Made by a program: the position numbers and the translations under genes. Positions 11,630-22,506 of a stretch of DNA of 55,663 nucleotides are shown in pieces (within the stretch, counting starts at the first letter, position 1; each line of letters opens with the position of its first letter). Origin of the DNA: Tannerellaceae bacterium (lineage in GTDB: Bacteria; Bacteroidota; Bacteroidia; Bacteroidales; Tannerellaceae); assembly GCA_031264865.1 (NCBI GenBank), contig JAISDJ010000007.1, forward strand, positions 1 to 55,663, written 5' to 3'. Under the pieces are notes generated by a model. It was not told the origin of the DNA. It did not search any database and worked only from the letters and a program-made list of their open reading frames with translations.

Positions 11630-11766
11630 GTCGATTTCTTTTAATTATTAGCTTGATATACAAATTAAAAACATTGCTTCAAACGATATTGGCATCAAAC
11701 GCTTATCTAAAAACAGAAATAGTAAAAATAAAATATGCAGGAGTTGATAATTTCATTTTAAACAAT

Positions 11767-12813
11767 TTATCCTTTCTCTTCCTTATTTCCCTCCGTTCCG
11801 GTAAAAGATTTTCCCTCGAGATATTCTATTTTAAAAATATGGAAGCACAAAATAAATCCCGACAGCAAAATTGGGCCGAAAATAACGCCCATAAAACCGA
11901 ATAGCGGCAATCCTATAATAACACCAAAAATTGTAACAAGAGGATGTGTATCTGCCAGCTTTTTCTGCAAAACAAAACGAATCAAGTTATCAACAGTCGT
12001 AAGAATAAGCAACGCATAAGCAAATAGCCCTAATGCATTCATCCAATCTCCCGTAAGAGCCAGGTAAACAGAGAGCGGAAACCATATAATCCCGGTTCCC
12101 AAAAGCGGAACAATTGTGGCAAAACAGGTAAGGAACGCAAACACAACGGGACTCGGAGCACCGAATATAAGGTATCCAATAAAAGCAACAACTCCTTGAA
12201 TAATAGCCAGGAGCGGTATCCCCAATGCGTTTGCTTTAACCAACGTGTTTAGTTCTTTCAATACCACATGTCGGTTTAAACGGTTAAAAGGAAGCATCTC
12301 ATACACATATTGTTCCATGTTACGTCCGTCTGTGAGCATAAAATAGAGAACGAGAAGCAACATTACAATATTTATTATAAATCCGCTGATGCCACTCATC
12401 AAAAATTGTCCTATTTTAGGCAACATGGAAACAACAGACATCAGGTTTCCCGTATCAAGGACATCATACGTTGTTTTCTCTTTTATCAAACCAGCAAAAC
12501 GTTCTATCAAGGCAACTAACTCACCGGTATCTAAGTTAAAACCTTGTATCGCTGTAATAAACAACCATACGGAAAACGCAAGGGGGATGAGAAAACAAAG
12601 AATCGTTTCAAACAATAATAACAAGGCAACTAAACTTTTATTCCAATGCTTTTGCTCGGTAAGATAAAACATCTGGTTTCTTACTAATATGTAGATAGTA
12701 AATGCGCCTAAAATCCCTCCAAGGAAAGGGGCAAACTCTTTTATCAAAATAATTCCCAAAATAAGGATAATACCCATTAATGAATATTTCCAATATTGCT
12801 CTTTCAGACCCAT
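11767..12813 (-). CDS. AI-2E family transporter (PerM/YdiK-like permease)
   Basis: 348 aa multi-TM protein with PLLGTGIIWFPLSVYL and DNLIRFVLQKKLADTHPLVTIFGVIIGLPLFGFMGVIFGP. Confidence 0.9.
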   Translation of the reverse strand: MGLKEQYWKYSLMGIILILGIILIKEFAPFLGGILGAFTIYILVRNQMFYLTEQKHWNKSLVALLLLFETILCFLIPLAFSVWLFITAIQGFNLDTGELVALIERFAGLIKEKTTYDVLDTGNLMSVVSMLPKIGQFLMSGISGFIINIVMLLLVLYFMLTDGRNMEQYVYEMLPFNRLNRHVVLKELNTLVKANALGIPLLAIIQGVVAFIGYLIFGAPSPVVFAFLTCFATIVPLLGTGIIWFPLSVYLALTGDWMNALGLFAYALLILTTVDNLIRFVLQKKLADTHPLVTIFGVIIGLPLFGFMGVIFGPILLSGFILCFHIFKIEYLEGKSFTGTEGNKEEKG

Positions 12814-12921
12814 AGCTTATATTTTTTTGATTTACAAAGATAAGTTGTTTATTTATTTAACAAATGAAATGATAAACGTTTTAAGTTCGTATATTTGCCC
12901 CTGTATTTATGTTTGACGGAT

Positions 12922-13479
12922 ATGGAGGATACGAAAGTGCAATTTGAAGAAGTAATCGCCCAATGCAGGGAACTGTTTAAAAACAAACTAAAGGATTACA
13001 ATCCGTCGTGGCGAATCATGCGCCCCGAATCGGTGACCGACCAGCTACTTATAAAAGCAAACCGGATCCGCAGCCTCGAAATAAAAGGTTTCAGCATGAT
13101 TGACGAAGACATAAAGTTTGAATTTATCGCTATCGTTAATTATGGCGTAATCGGACTTATCCAACTTGAATTGGGCTTTGCCGACACGACAGATATCACT
13201 CCCGAAAAAGCCTTAGTCCTGTACGACAAGCATATTACGGCTACCAAAGAATTGATGTATGCCAAAAATCATGATTATGATGAAGCATGGCGCCGGATGA
13301 GAATTAGTTCGTATACCGATTTGATTCTGATGAAAATATATCGCGTAAAACAAATCGAAAACCAGGGAGGAAAAACAATTGCATCGGAAGGTATAGATGC
13401 AAATTATATGGATATGATAAATTATGCTCTCTTCGGTTTGATAAAGCTTGAATTTGGCAAAGAACAAACAAATGACTAA
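12922..13479 (+). CDS. DUF1599 domain-containing protein
   Basis: MEDTKVQFEEVIAQCRELFKNKLKDYNPSWRIMRPESVTDQLLIKANRIRSLE with internal repeat of the motif; start placed at 12922 because a TATATTTG box overlaps the earlier ATG at 12895. Confidence 0.85.
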   Translation: MEDTKVQFEEVIAQCRELFKNKLKDYNPSWRIMRPESVTDQLLIKANRIRSLEIKGFSMIDEDIKFEFIAIVNYGVIGLIQLELGFADTTDITPEKALVLYDKHITATKELMYAKNHDYDEAWRRMRISSYTDLILMKIYRVKQIENQGGKTIASEGIDANYMDMINYALFGLIKLEFGKEQTND

Positions 13480-14746
13480 AGAAAGAATCATAAAAGTTAT
13501 TGCAGAGATTTGCCGGTTATTAATTGGTAGTGTATTTGTCTTTTCAGGATTTGTTAAGGCGATAGACCCCGTAGGGTTTGCTATTAAAATCGGGGATTAT
13601 TTAGTGGACTTCGGTTTACAGAACTTTAAACCGCTCGCTCTGTTGGTCTCCATAAACCTGAGTGCGGTAGAATTCACTTTAGGTGTTTGTATGCTACTAG
13701 GAGTGTACAGGCGATATACTTCTATATTGACTCTGCTTTTTATGCTGGTTATGACGCCACTAACACTTTATCTGGCTCTTTTCAATCCGGTATCGGATTG
13801 CGGATGTTTTGGCGACGCCATTATTCTTTCCAATTGGGAAACGTTCTCCAAGAATGTCGTTTTGCTGTCAGCAGTTATTTTTGTCTTGATTCATCACCAG
13901 AAACTTTTCCAATGCTTTACATTCAGGGTCTATTGGTTTATTGTTTTATTTGTCTATGTATATTGTGTTGGTTTTTCTTATTGGAATTACAATCACCTTC
14001 CCCTGCTCGATTTCCGTCCATATAAAATCGGAGCAAATATTCCGGAACAGATGGCAATTCCCGACGATGCCCCGCAGGATGTATACGAATCTATTTTCAT
14101 TTACGAAAAAGATGGCGTAAAGAAAGAATTCACCTTAGATAATTACCCGGCAAACGATTCGACATGGACATTTGTGGATACGCGCACCGAGTTAGTAAGC
14201 GAAGGAGTAAAACCGGCGATTGAAACATTCAACGTTTACGACAAAGATTATAATGACGTTTCAGACATCCTCCTTTATAGCGAAGAGCCTATTTTTTTGC
14301 TTATCGCTCACAAACTGGAAGAAGCGAGCGACGAACGGATCGACGCCATCAACAATCTGTATGATTATGCCTTGGAGCGCGGAATATCCTTCTATTGCAT
14401 CACCGGGTCGGCTCAAAAATATATACAAGCATGGATTGATATCACTGGAGCCGAATATCCTTTCCTTTTTGCCGATGATGTCTTATTGAAGACAATCATC
14501 CGTTCCAATCCGGGACTTGTCTTGATAAATAACGGAACTATCTTGGAAAAACGGCACTATAAAGATATCCCGGAAGAGGAATATATGGCAGAGGTATTAA
14601 ACGATTATTTGGAAGAAAAACAGACAAATAACAAAGGATACCGGTGGATTTATATCTACTTATCAGGTTTTACCGTACCTTTGTTGCTTATTTGGGTGTA
14701 TGATTACCTGCATTTCCGCCGCAGGAAAGAATCCGAGGACGAATAA
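13472..14746 (+). CDS. BT_3928-like DoxX/MauE family membrane protein
   Basis: MTKERIIKVIAEICRLLIGSVFVFSGFVKAIDPVGFAIKIGDYL; overlaps the stop of the upstream gene by 8 bp. Confidence 0.85.
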   Translation: MTKERIIKVIAEICRLLIGSVFVFSGFVKAIDPVGFAIKIGDYLVDFGLQNFKPLALLVSINLSAVEFTLGVCMLLGVYRRYTSILTLLFMLVMTPLTLYLALFNPVSDCGCFGDAIILSNWETFSKNVVLLSAVIFVLIHHQKLFQCFTFRVYWFIVLFVYVYCVGFSYWNYNHLPLLDFRPYKIGANIPEQMAIPDDAPQDVYESIFIYEKDGVKKEFTLDNYPANDSTWTFVDTRTELVSEGVKPAIETFNVYDKDYNDVSDILLYSEEPIFLLIAHKLEEASDERIDAINNLYDYALERGISFYCITGSAQKYIQAWIDITGAEYPFLFADDVLLKTIIRSNPGLVLINNGTILEKRHYKDIPEEEYMAEVLNDYLEEKQTNNKGYRWIYIYLSGFTVPLLLIWVYDYLHFRRRKESEDE

Positions 14747-14783
14747 ACAATTTATTGTATCATATAATTAATTTATAAAACTT

Positions 14784-15539
14784 ATGAGAAAGAATATTAT
14801 TGCCGGAAACTGGAAAATGAACACTACGCTCCCCGAAGGCCTGGCATTGGCAAAAGGATTGAACGAAGCCTTGAAAGGCAAGACACCAACATGTGATGTT
14901 GTGATAGGCGTCCCGTTTACTCACTTGGCAAGCATTGCAGCAGCAGTCGACCTGACTAAAATAGGCGTTGCCGCCCAGAATTGCGCCGATAAAGAAAAAG
15001 GAGCTTTCACCGGCGAAATATCGGCTGCTATGATAGCTTCTACCGGAGCAACCTATACAATCATCGGACACTCGGAAAGACGCATATACTATCATGAAAA
15101 TGCCGAGATCCTGAAGAACAAAGTAAATCTGGCATTGGCCAACGAGCTTGCCCCGATTTTCTGCATCGGCGAAATACTGGAAGAAAGAGAAGCTGGCGAG
15201 CATTTTAATGTGGTAGACAAACAAGTGGAAGCTTCTTTGTTTAATTTGTCTGCCGAAGACTTCGGAAAGCTTATTATCGCTTATGAACCCGTTTGGGCAA
15301 TTGGAACCGGCAAAACAGCAACGGCAGAACAGGCTCAGGAAATTCATGCGCATATCCGGCAAACAATTGCAAACAAATATGGACAAACCGTAGCTGATAA
15401 TTGTTCTATTCTTTACGGCGGAAGTATGAATGCAGAAAATGCAAAAGATCTAGTTGCCAAACAGGACGTTGACGGTGGCCTGATTGGCGGCGCTTCTTTA
15501 TCCGTAGAGAAATTCCTTCCTATCGTAGAAGCTTTTTAA
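14784..15539 (+). CDS. tpiA: Triosephosphate isomerase
   Basis: 251 aa; [39 protein letters not shown]. Confidence 0.98.
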   Translation: MRKNIIAGNWKMNTTLPEGLALAKGLNEALKGKTPTCDVVIGVPFTHLASIAAAVDLTKIGVAAQNCADKEKGAFTGEISAAMIASTGATYTIIGHSERRIYYHENAEILKNKVNLALANELAPIFCIGEILEEREAGEHFNVVDKQVEASLFNLSAEDFGKLIIAYEPVWAIGTGKTATAEQAQEIHAHIRQTIANKYGQTVADNCSILYGGSMNAENAKDLVAKQDVDGGLIGGASLSVEKFLPIVEAF

Positions 15540-15553
15540 TTATTCCATATATC

Positions 15554-15580
15554 TTGAGACAAGGCATTGCCTTGTCTCAA
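15554..15580. terminator. Perfect 12-bp inverted repeat TTGAGACAAGGC-ATT-GCCTTGTCTCAA
   Basis: Between tpiA and the SPOR gene; no strong U-tract, so terminator or processing/regulatory hairpin. Confidence 0.45.
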
Positions 15581-15595
15581 CAAAATCATAAAATA

Positions 15596-16108
15596 ATGAA
15601 ACCGTTTTTATTTTTTACCGGACTATTCTTATTTCTCGCTTGCTTTGGAAATGTATCGGCTCAATATTTTCCGGGACAACACACCACTATTTTTGACACC
15701 CTTCAAGAAAAACAACCTGGAAAAGGAGAAGTAACAATTGACCAGCCTCTCAACATCAAGAACATGGTGGGAGCCCGCCAATCAGGTAGAAATGTAGAAA
15801 CAAGCGATGGACGCTCCTTCTTAAAAACGCAGGGATATCGAGTACAAGTTTTCTCTGGAAATAATCAACGTACTTCCAAAGACGAAGCATTCCAAAAAGA
15901 ACAACAAATAAAAGAGGCTTTTCCCGACCTCAAAACATATGTCACATACACTGCTCCTTTCTGGAGATTACGTGTAGGCGATTATAGCTCGCACGACGAA
16001 GCCTATCATACGCAACGCCAAATAGCAGAGGCCTTACCGTCTTTCGGTAAAGAAATGTATATCGTGCGGGAAGAAATCCAAATTCCGTTAGATTATTATT
16101 TTTACTAA
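15596..16108 (+). CDS. SPOR domain-containing secreted protein
   Basis: [23 protein letters not shown] signal; C-term [20 protein letters not shown]...[22 protein letters not shown]. Confidence 0.85.
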   Translation: MKPFLFFTGLFLFLACFGNVSAQYFPGQHTTIFDTLQEKQPGKGEVTIDQPLNIKNMVGARQSGRNVETSDGRSFLKTQGYRVQVFSGNNQRTSKDEAFQKEQQIKEAFPDLKTYVTYTAPFWRLRVGDYSSHDEAYHTQRQIAEALPSFGKEMYIVREEIQIPLDYYFY

Positions 16109-16125
16109 ACAAAGCAAAAACACAA

Positions 16126-16713
16126 ATGAGGAAAGATATAAGTGAAGATGTTTCGGAAACATGCGAAATATTATCCAGCCATTACAAAAAAATAATCCAA
16201 TTACTGGGAGAGGACCCCGATCGCGAAGGTTTACTAAAGACGCCGGCGCGTGTAGCCAAGGCAATGCAATTCCTTACCGGCGGATACAATGAAGACCCTG
16301 AAGAAATATTATCATCGGCTATGTTCCGCGAAGAGGGATATAAACAAATGGTTATCGTAAAGGACATTGATTTTTTTTCTCTTTGCGAACACCATATGCT
16401 CCCTTTTTTCGGGAAAGCGCATGTGGCTTATATTCCTAATAGGTATATCACAGGGTTAAGTAAAATTCCCCGTGTAGTAGACGTCTTCGCCCGCCGGTTA
16501 CAAATACAGGAACGGATGACCCTGGAAATTAAAGATTGTATTCAGAAAACATTAAATCCCTTAGGTGTAATGGTGGTAATAGAAGCTCAACACATGTGCA
16601 TGCAAATGCGCGGCGTGGCAAAACAAAATTCACTAACGACAACGTCTGATTTCACAGGTTTTTTCCAACAAGCAAAAACACGCGAAGAATTTATGAACCT
16701 AATCAAAAAATAA
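16126..16713 (+). CDS. folE: GTP cyclohydrolase I
   Basis: 195 aa; [50 protein letters not shown]. Confidence 0.97.
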   Translation: MRKDISEDVSETCEILSSHYKKIIQLLGEDPDREGLLKTPARVAKAMQFLTGGYNEDPEEILSSAMFREEGYKQMVIVKDIDFFSLCEHHMLPFFGKAHVAYIPNRYITGLSKIPRVVDVFARRLQIQERMTLEIKDCIQKTLNPLGVMVVIEAQHMCMQMRGVAKQNSLTTTSDFTGFFQQAKTREEFMNLIKK

Positions 16714-17607
16714 TCAGGCTTTCGCGAGCCGCATGACTCTTTCTACTGCATCATCTATTTGTAATTCGCTTTCCATACCCAGAGTCATGCAACTGATATT
16801 TCCCTGAGTGAGGGCAAATTTGATGGATTGTTCACGTTCATCATCTTTGATGCGTTCTCCTTCTCCGAATACTTTCATGGCGATCACTCCTTTTCCGTTA
16901 GCCTGTGCTTGTGCAAGAATTTCTTTTATTTCGTCGGGAGTACCATCCATCTTCGTTCCGAACGGATTAAGCCGGGCCATGATAACGTCTACCCAAGGAT
17001 GTTCCGACGCTAAACGAAGAGCGTCTATGTTATGACAGGAAACACCTGTTGCTTTGATTATGCCATCCTGTTTCGCTTTGGCTAATCCATCTATATAATG
17101 TGTACGGGTTTTGTCCCAATCTCCTTGCATCATACAATGCATCAAAACGATATCGATGTAATCGGTACCTATTTCCTGACGGAACCGATCAAGAATCTTA
17201 TCCACCGGTTGATTATTTTCGGAGCCATCTTCGTGTGTCCAGACTTTGGAAAGTAACGTTAGTTTCTCACGAGGCAATGTTTTTATCGCCTCTCCTACAA
17301 AAGGATGTGAACCGTATCCGTCGGCCATATCAAAAAAATGGATTCCTCGTTCATAGGCATGATGTGCCATTTTTACAAAAGCATCCATACCTCTGCGCGT
17401 TTGATTTGAGCCTTTATTATATCCAACAGTTCCTGTTCCCATAGCCATACGGGAAACAAACAATCCCGATTTTCCCAACTTTACTTTATCTACCGTAACA
17501 TTGGCTGATGCACAATGGATGTTTGCAAAGCCTGAACCTATGACAGTCAGCCCAGCCATTCCGGCAACTCCTGTCCTAATAAATCTACGTCTGGTAATTT
17601 TACTCAT
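16714..17607 (-). CDS. Aldo/keto reductase with twin-arginine-like signal
   Basis: 297 aa; ITRRRFIRTGVAGMAGL leader; HFFDMADGYGSHPFVGEAIK; DYIDIVLMH. Confidence 0.9.
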   Translation of the reverse strand: MSKITRRRFIRTGVAGMAGLTVIGSGFANIHCASANVTVDKVKLGKSGLFVSRMAMGTGTVGYNKGSNQTRRGMDAFVKMAHHAYERGIHFFDMADGYGSHPFVGEAIKTLPREKLTLLSKVWTHEDGSENNQPVDKILDRFRQEIGTDYIDIVLMHCMMQGDWDKTRTHYIDGLAKAKQDGIIKATGVSCHNIDALRLASEHPWVDVIMARLNPFGTKMDGTPDEIKEILAQAQANGKGVIAMKVFGEGERIKDDEREQSIKFALTQGNISCMTLGMESELQIDDAVERVMRLAKA

Positions 17608-18145
17608 AATGGATTAAGTTTAAAGTTGCAAGATAGTTATTTTTTACATACTCATTTGTCCAGAAAACGATTTTCCCGGTAGCGAGTGAAGCCGTAACAT
17701 CAATAATGCGTTGGTTAGCGCTGCCTTTAAAACGTAATGCTTCATCACGAAGGCTTTCTACATATCGGCCATCTACCAATACATCTATATAGGGCAATAT
17801 TCCGGAAAGTTTAGATGACATAAGAATCTGTTCGTATTGATATCCTGTATAACACCAGATTGTTTTACGAGTTTCATAGTGGATACGCCTGGCAAGTTCG
17901 GTAAAAGCTTCCGGTTGCATCAATGGATCGCCTCCGCTGAACGTAACATTCGAAAATTCTGCTCTTTTAACAATATCCAGTATTTCCGTTACTGTATAGT
18001 AAACACCTTCCTCTATATCCCATGATTGCGGATTATGACATCCCGGACAATGATGATTACATCCGGCGGCATAAATAGTAGTCCGAAACCCCGGCCCGTC
18101 TACGGTCGTATCTTCTACTATTTTTAATATGGAAAGCTTATTCAT
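17600..18145 (-). CDS. nrdG: Anaerobic ribonucleoside-triphosphate reductase activating protein
   Basis: MNKLSILKIVEDTTVDGPGFRTTIYAAGCNHHCPGCHNPQSW, radical-SAM Cys motif; alternative upstream start at 18160. Confidence 0.95.
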   Translation of the reverse strand: MNKLSILKIVEDTTVDGPGFRTTIYAAGCNHHCPGCHNPQSWDIEEGVYYTVTEILDIVKRAEFSNVTFSGGDPLMQPEAFTELARRIHYETRKTIWCYTGYQYEQILMSSKLSGILPYIDVLVDGRYVESLRDEALRFKGSANQRIIDVTASLATGKIVFWTNEYVKNNYLATLNLIHYE

Positions 18146-20345
18146 GAATGATCCTGTCATTTAGTTCGGCTAATTTAGCGCTATTCCAGCGGTCGGTTGT
18201 TCCTACCAGATAGCCTGTTATACGCTGTAGTCTGTCAATACTCATGCTTCCGCATTTCGGGCATTCGCTCATCTGAGATGCCGCATTTTCATATCCACAA
18301 TTCAGGCATCTGTTTCGGTTATGATTCACCGAAACATATCCCATATTATGCTTATCCATTAAATCCACAACCGTCATAATCGCTTCGGGATTATGTGTAG
18401 CATCACCGTCAATTTCTACATAAAAGATATGGCCACCACGAGTTATATCGTGATAGGGTGCTTCTATTTTTGCCTTATGGTGAGCACTACAGGAATAGTA
18501 AACCGGCACATGATTGGAATTAGTATAATATTCCTTGTCGGTTATCCCCGGTAAAATACCGAATGTTTTTTTATCTCTACGTGTAAAACGTCCGGATAAT
18601 CCTTCTGCCGGTGTTGCCAAAACACTGTAGTTATGCTGATATTTTTCTGAAAAATCGTTTACTTTATTCCGCATATGCGTTACGATTTCAAGTCCCAGTT
18701 TCTGTGCCTCATCATCCTCGCCATGATGTTTACCTGTTAAAGCTACCAACGCTTCCGCTAATCCGATAAAACCTATCCCAAGCGTCCCCTGATTAATAAC
18801 ACGTTCGATTGTATCGTCCGATTTCAGGTTTTCACTACCTTCCCAAAGAACAGACATCAGCAGGGGGAATTGTTTCGCCAGAGCCGTTTTCTGAAATTCA
18901 AAACGCCTGTGCAATTGTATCGCAGTCAAGTCAAGCACCTCATTTAATTTCTTATAAAAACCGACAATCCGTTCTTGTTGATTTTCGATGCTCATACACT
19001 CGATAGCCATGCGAACCAGATTCAATGTCGAAAAAGAAAGGTTCCCACGACCAATAGACGTTTTTCTGCCGAAACGGTTTTCAAAGACCCGGGTACGGCA
19101 TCCCATCGTCGCAACTTCATAAAAGTAACGCTGCGGATCGTCTTCGCGCCACTCTTCGTGCTGATTGAATGTAGCATCAAGATTTAGAAAATTCGGAAAG
19201 AAACGCCGGGCGCTTACTTTACAAGCCAATGTATACAAATCATAATTCCGGTCTTCGGGCAAATAACTTACTCCCTTCTTCTTTTTCCATATCTGAATGG
19301 GAAAGATAGCCGTACCTCCATTTCCTACTCCTTCATTGGTACTGATTAGCAATTCACGAATAATACATCTTCCTTCAGCCGAAGTATCCGTACCATAATT
19401 AATAGAGCTAAACACCACCTGGTTTCCCCCACGCGAATGGATAGTATTCATATTATGGATAAATGATTCCATGGATTGGTGCACGCGTCCTATCGTACGG
19501 TTTATTGCATGTTGTACAACCCGTTCTTCACCTTTTAAACCATCCAGCTCTTTTTGCAGGTAGTCAACAATCGTTACATTATATAAATGCTTGTAATCTT
19601 CTCCGTTTATATGCTCCAGTATTTTTATCTCTTCAATAAATGTAAGCCTTACATACGGCGCCATATAAAAGTCGAAAGCGGGAATTGCTTGTCCGCCGTG
19701 CATCTCGTTCTGGGCTGTTTCCAAAGAGATACATCCCAACATACTAGCCGTTTCTATCCGTTTAGCCGGACGCGATTCGCCATGTCCGGCAGTAAAACCG
19801 TTTCCAAGTATTTTATTCAACGGATGCTGCACACATGTCAGGCTCTTTGTCGGATAATAATCCTTATCGTGGATATGCAGATAATTTTGGCGAACAGCCT
19901 CTTTTACATCAGGGAGCAACAAATAGTCGTCAACAAAAGGCTTGGTAGACTCGCTTGCAAATTTCATCATCATCCCCGCCGGCGTATCTGCATTCATGTT
20001 TGCGTTTTCACGCGTAATATCATTCGACTTGGTTTCGATGATTTCAAGAAACATATCTTTTATCTTAGCCTTCCGGGCAATACTCCGCTGGTCACGATAA
20101 GCGATATATTTTTTGGCCACCTCTTTCCTCGGGCTTTTCATTAATTCTATTTCTACCATATCCTGGATTTCTTCTACGGTCATTTGCTCGCGTCCCTGGC
20201 ATGAAATATAGTCGGCGATGCACCTTATTAATGATGGGTCTTCTCCCTTTTCGGTATGAAGCATTGCTCTACGCACGGCTGCCATAATCTTTTCTTCATT
20301 AAAACCAACTACTCGCCCGTCTCGTTTTACTACTGTCTGTATCAT
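18138..20345 (-). CDS. nrdD: Anaerobic ribonucleoside-triphosphate reductase
   Basis: 735 aa; N-terminal ATP-cone VVKRDGRVVGFNEEKIMAAV; C-terminal NRCLNCGYENAASQMSECPKCGS and RITGYLVGTTDRWNSAKLAEL. Confidence 0.97.
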   Translation of the reverse strand: MIQTVVKRDGRVVGFNEEKIMAAVRRAMLHTEKGEDPSLIRCIADYISCQGREQMTVEEIQDMVEIELMKSPRKEVAKKYIAYRDQRSIARKAKIKDMFLEIIETKSNDITRENANMNADTPAGMMMKFASESTKPFVDDYLLLPDVKEAVRQNYLHIHDKDYYPTKSLTCVQHPLNKILGNGFTAGHGESRPAKRIETASMLGCISLETAQNEMHGGQAIPAFDFYMAPYVRLTFIEEIKILEHINGEDYKHLYNVTIVDYLQKELDGLKGEERVVQHAINRTIGRVHQSMESFIHNMNTIHSRGGNQVVFSSINYGTDTSAEGRCIIRELLISTNEGVGNGGTAIFPIQIWKKKKGVSYLPEDRNYDLYTLACKVSARRFFPNFLNLDATFNQHEEWREDDPQRYFYEVATMGCRTRVFENRFGRKTSIGRGNLSFSTLNLVRMAIECMSIENQQERIVGFYKKLNEVLDLTAIQLHRRFEFQKTALAKQFPLLMSVLWEGSENLKSDDTIERVINQGTLGIGFIGLAEALVALTGKHHGEDDEAQKLGLEIVTHMRNKVNDFSEKYQHNYSVLATPAEGLSGRFTRRDKKTFGILPGITDKEYYTNSNHVPVYYSCSAHHKAKIEAPYHDITRGGHIFYVEIDGDATHNPEAIMTVVDLMDKHNMGYVSVNHNRNRCLNCGYENAASQMSECPKCGSMSIDRLQRITGYLVGTTDRWNSAKLAELNDRIIHE

Positions 20346-20407
20346 AATAACATATCTTTTTTCTTATTTTTCTCTCGTCAACAACATAGTGTAAATGTGT
20401 AGGCAAA

Positions 20408-20426
20408 GATATATGATTTATATATC
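20408..20426. promoter_or_regulatory. Palindrome GATATAT-GATTT-ATATATC overlapping the predicted nrdD promoter
   Basis: Perfect 7-bp arms; overlaps the minus-strand TATCTTTG -7-like box. Confidence 0.45.
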
Positions 20427-20693
20427 AACACACCTATTCGAGACAACAATTCTCAATAATTAATATGTGAAGTTTTCTTAAATAAAATACAACCACATAA
20501 CTATCAATACATTGTAAAAAACACATGTATAAATTATTTTCCAAAATGAAAACCAAACTACTCATATGATATAACCAATTGATTGCCATCAACATTCCGA
20601 TATAGCTTCTGTTTTATTCTGAAAAATCTTTTTCCGGTTTTCATGTTTATTATCCGATTAATGAGTAGCTTTGCGCCCTTATTTGGTTTAAGT

Positions 20694-22373
20694 ATGGAAT
20701 GGATTAGCGACTTATTATGGGGAAGTGGCATTGCCCACTCTGTTCTGATTTTATCAGTTGTAATAGCCTTAGGCATCCAACTGGGAAAGATTAAAATCTT
20801 TGGTGTATCATTAGGTATCACTTTGGTTCTTTTCGTAGGGATACTTTTAGGACATTTCGGGTTCCGTGTAAATGAAGATATACTTCATTTCCTCAAAGAA
20901 TTCGGACTTATTTTATTTGTGTTTTCAGTGGGAATGCAGGTGGGCCCCGGTTTCTTTTCTTCTTTCAAACAAGGTGGTATTACATTAAATATGCTGGCTT
21001 GCGGAATTGTTCTTCTCGGAGCTGTCGTTACTATTATTCTCCATTTCATAACAGGTATTCCTCTCTCTACGATGGTAGGTATTATGTCGGGCGCCATTAC
21101 CAACACACCAGGATTAGGAGCCGCTCAGCAAGCATACAGTGATTTATTCGGCGACACCGACCCAACTATCGCTCTCGGTTATGCTGTTGCTTATCCGCTA
21201 GGGGTGGCAGGTATTATCCTTTCGATGCTATTTGTTCGTTATGTCTTCCGCATACGCCTCGACAAAGAATTCAGACAAATTGAGGAAGAAAGTAAACAAC
21301 AAGTACACGGAGCGATACCGGTTTCACTTATCGTAAAGAATCCGGCTGTGTTTGGAAAAACAATCGGTGAACTATCCGCCTTGTTAACTCATAGCGAATT
21401 TGTGATTTCACGTATTTGGGTAAAAGAGATAAACAAGATTGAAATAGCAAGCAGCGAAACGGTATTGCACGGAGATGATAAAATATTTGTTATCACTACC
21501 GAACATGACGCCGAAACAATCAAAACATTTATCGGCCAAGAGATAGAAATGGACCGTAAACAATGGATTCCGGCCGACAGCCAATTCGTTAGCCGACGCA
21601 TTGTCGTAACCAAGCCGGAACTAAACGGCAAAAAGCTTGGCGAACTCCAATTACGTCGTTTACACGGTGTTAACATCACCCGTATCAACCGTGCAGGAGT
21701 TGACTTAGTAGCCAATCCCGGACTAACCATGCAAATTGGCGACCGTTTGACAGTAGTGGGTAGTGAACCTGCCGTTGCCAAAGTAGAAGAAATATTCGGC
21801 AATTCTTTCAAACGACTGAATGAACCTAATCTGATCACGATCTTTATCGGCATCGCTTTAGGGATTATTCTTGGAAGTATTCCGATTGCATTCCCAGGTA
21901 TTCCGCAATCGGTTAAATTAGGTCTGGCCGGCGGCCCGCTTATTGTTGCTATCTTGGTCAGCCGGTTTGGGTACCGATATAAATTGATTACCTACACCAC
22001 ACAAAGCGCCAATCTTATGTTGCGCGAAGTAGGCATCGCCCTTTTCCTTGCTTGCGTAGGATTAAGCGCCGGAGAAGGTTTTGTAGATACAATCGTCAAC
22101 CAGGGCGGATTATCCTGGATAGGTTACGGATTTGCTATTACCACTATACCTTTATTAATAATAGGATTTATCGGACGGTTTTTCTTCCAAATAAATTATT
22201 TCACCTTGATGGGATTAATAGCCGGCAGTACAACCGACCCTCCCGCATTAGCGTACGCAAATACCACTGCCGGGAATGACTCTCCGGCTGTAGGATATGC
22301 TACGGTTTATCCGATTACCATGTTCCTGCGTGTACTCACTGCTCAATTGATGATTTTGTTTTTCTATGCGTAA
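20694..22373 (+). CDS. Putative AspT/YidE/YbjL-family transporter with two TrkA-C domains
   Basis: [48 protein letters not shown] and [14 protein letters not shown] duplicated motifs. A TAGCTTTG box at 20667-20674 favours start 20694 over 20583. Confidence 0.85.
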   Translation: MEWISDLLWGSGIAHSVLILSVVIALGIQLGKIKIFGVSLGITLVLFVGILLGHFGFRVNEDILHFLKEFGLILFVFSVGMQVGPGFFSSFKQGGITLNMLACGIVLLGAVVTIILHFITGIPLSTMVGIMSGAITNTPGLGAAQQAYSDLFGDTDPTIALGYAVAYPLGVAGIILSMLFVRYVFRIRLDKEFRQIEEESKQQVHGAIPVSLIVKNPAVFGKTIGELSALLTHSEFVISRIWVKEINKIEIASSETVLHGDDKIFVITTEHDAETIKTFIGQEIEMDRKQWIPADSQFVSRRIVVTKPELNGKKLGELQLRRLHGVNITRINRAGVDLVANPGLTMQIGDRLTVVGSEPAVAKVEEIFGNSFKRLNEPNLITIFIGIALGIILGSIPIAFPGIPQSVKLGLAGGPLIVAILVSRFGYRYKLITYTTQSANLMLREVGIALFLACVGLSAGEGFVDTIVNQGGLSWIGYGFAITTIPLLIIGFIGRFFFQINYFTLMGLIAGSTTDPPALAYANTTAGNDSPAVGYATVYPITMFLRVLTAQLMILFFYA

Positions 22374-22437
22374 GCGGATTTCGTTATCGTAAAACGCAAA
22401 AATCATTTCAGTATCTTTTATAACCTGCATGAAATAT

Positions 22438-22480
22438 AAAACCGCGCGGCTGGGGAATTTAACCACGCCGCACGGTTTCA
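22438..22480. terminator. Bidirectional terminator between transporter and susD
   Basis: AAACCGCGCGGCTGGGG...CCACGCCGCACGGTTT stem with one mismatch; convergent genes on each side. Confidence 0.6.
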
Positions 22481-22506
22481 AAGATCTCTTTTTACAGTCT
22501 ATAATA

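Noticed and set aside
11608-11904. 98-aa plus-strand ORF
   Set aside because: Overlaps the terminator and the antisense 3' end of the AI-2E transporter; no family resemblance.
12895-12921. Upstream ATG extensions for DUF1599, the 20583 transporter, the SlyD-like FKBP and susD
   Set aside because: Promoter boxes or signal-peptide positions favour the internal starts 12922, 20694, 41865 and 24246.
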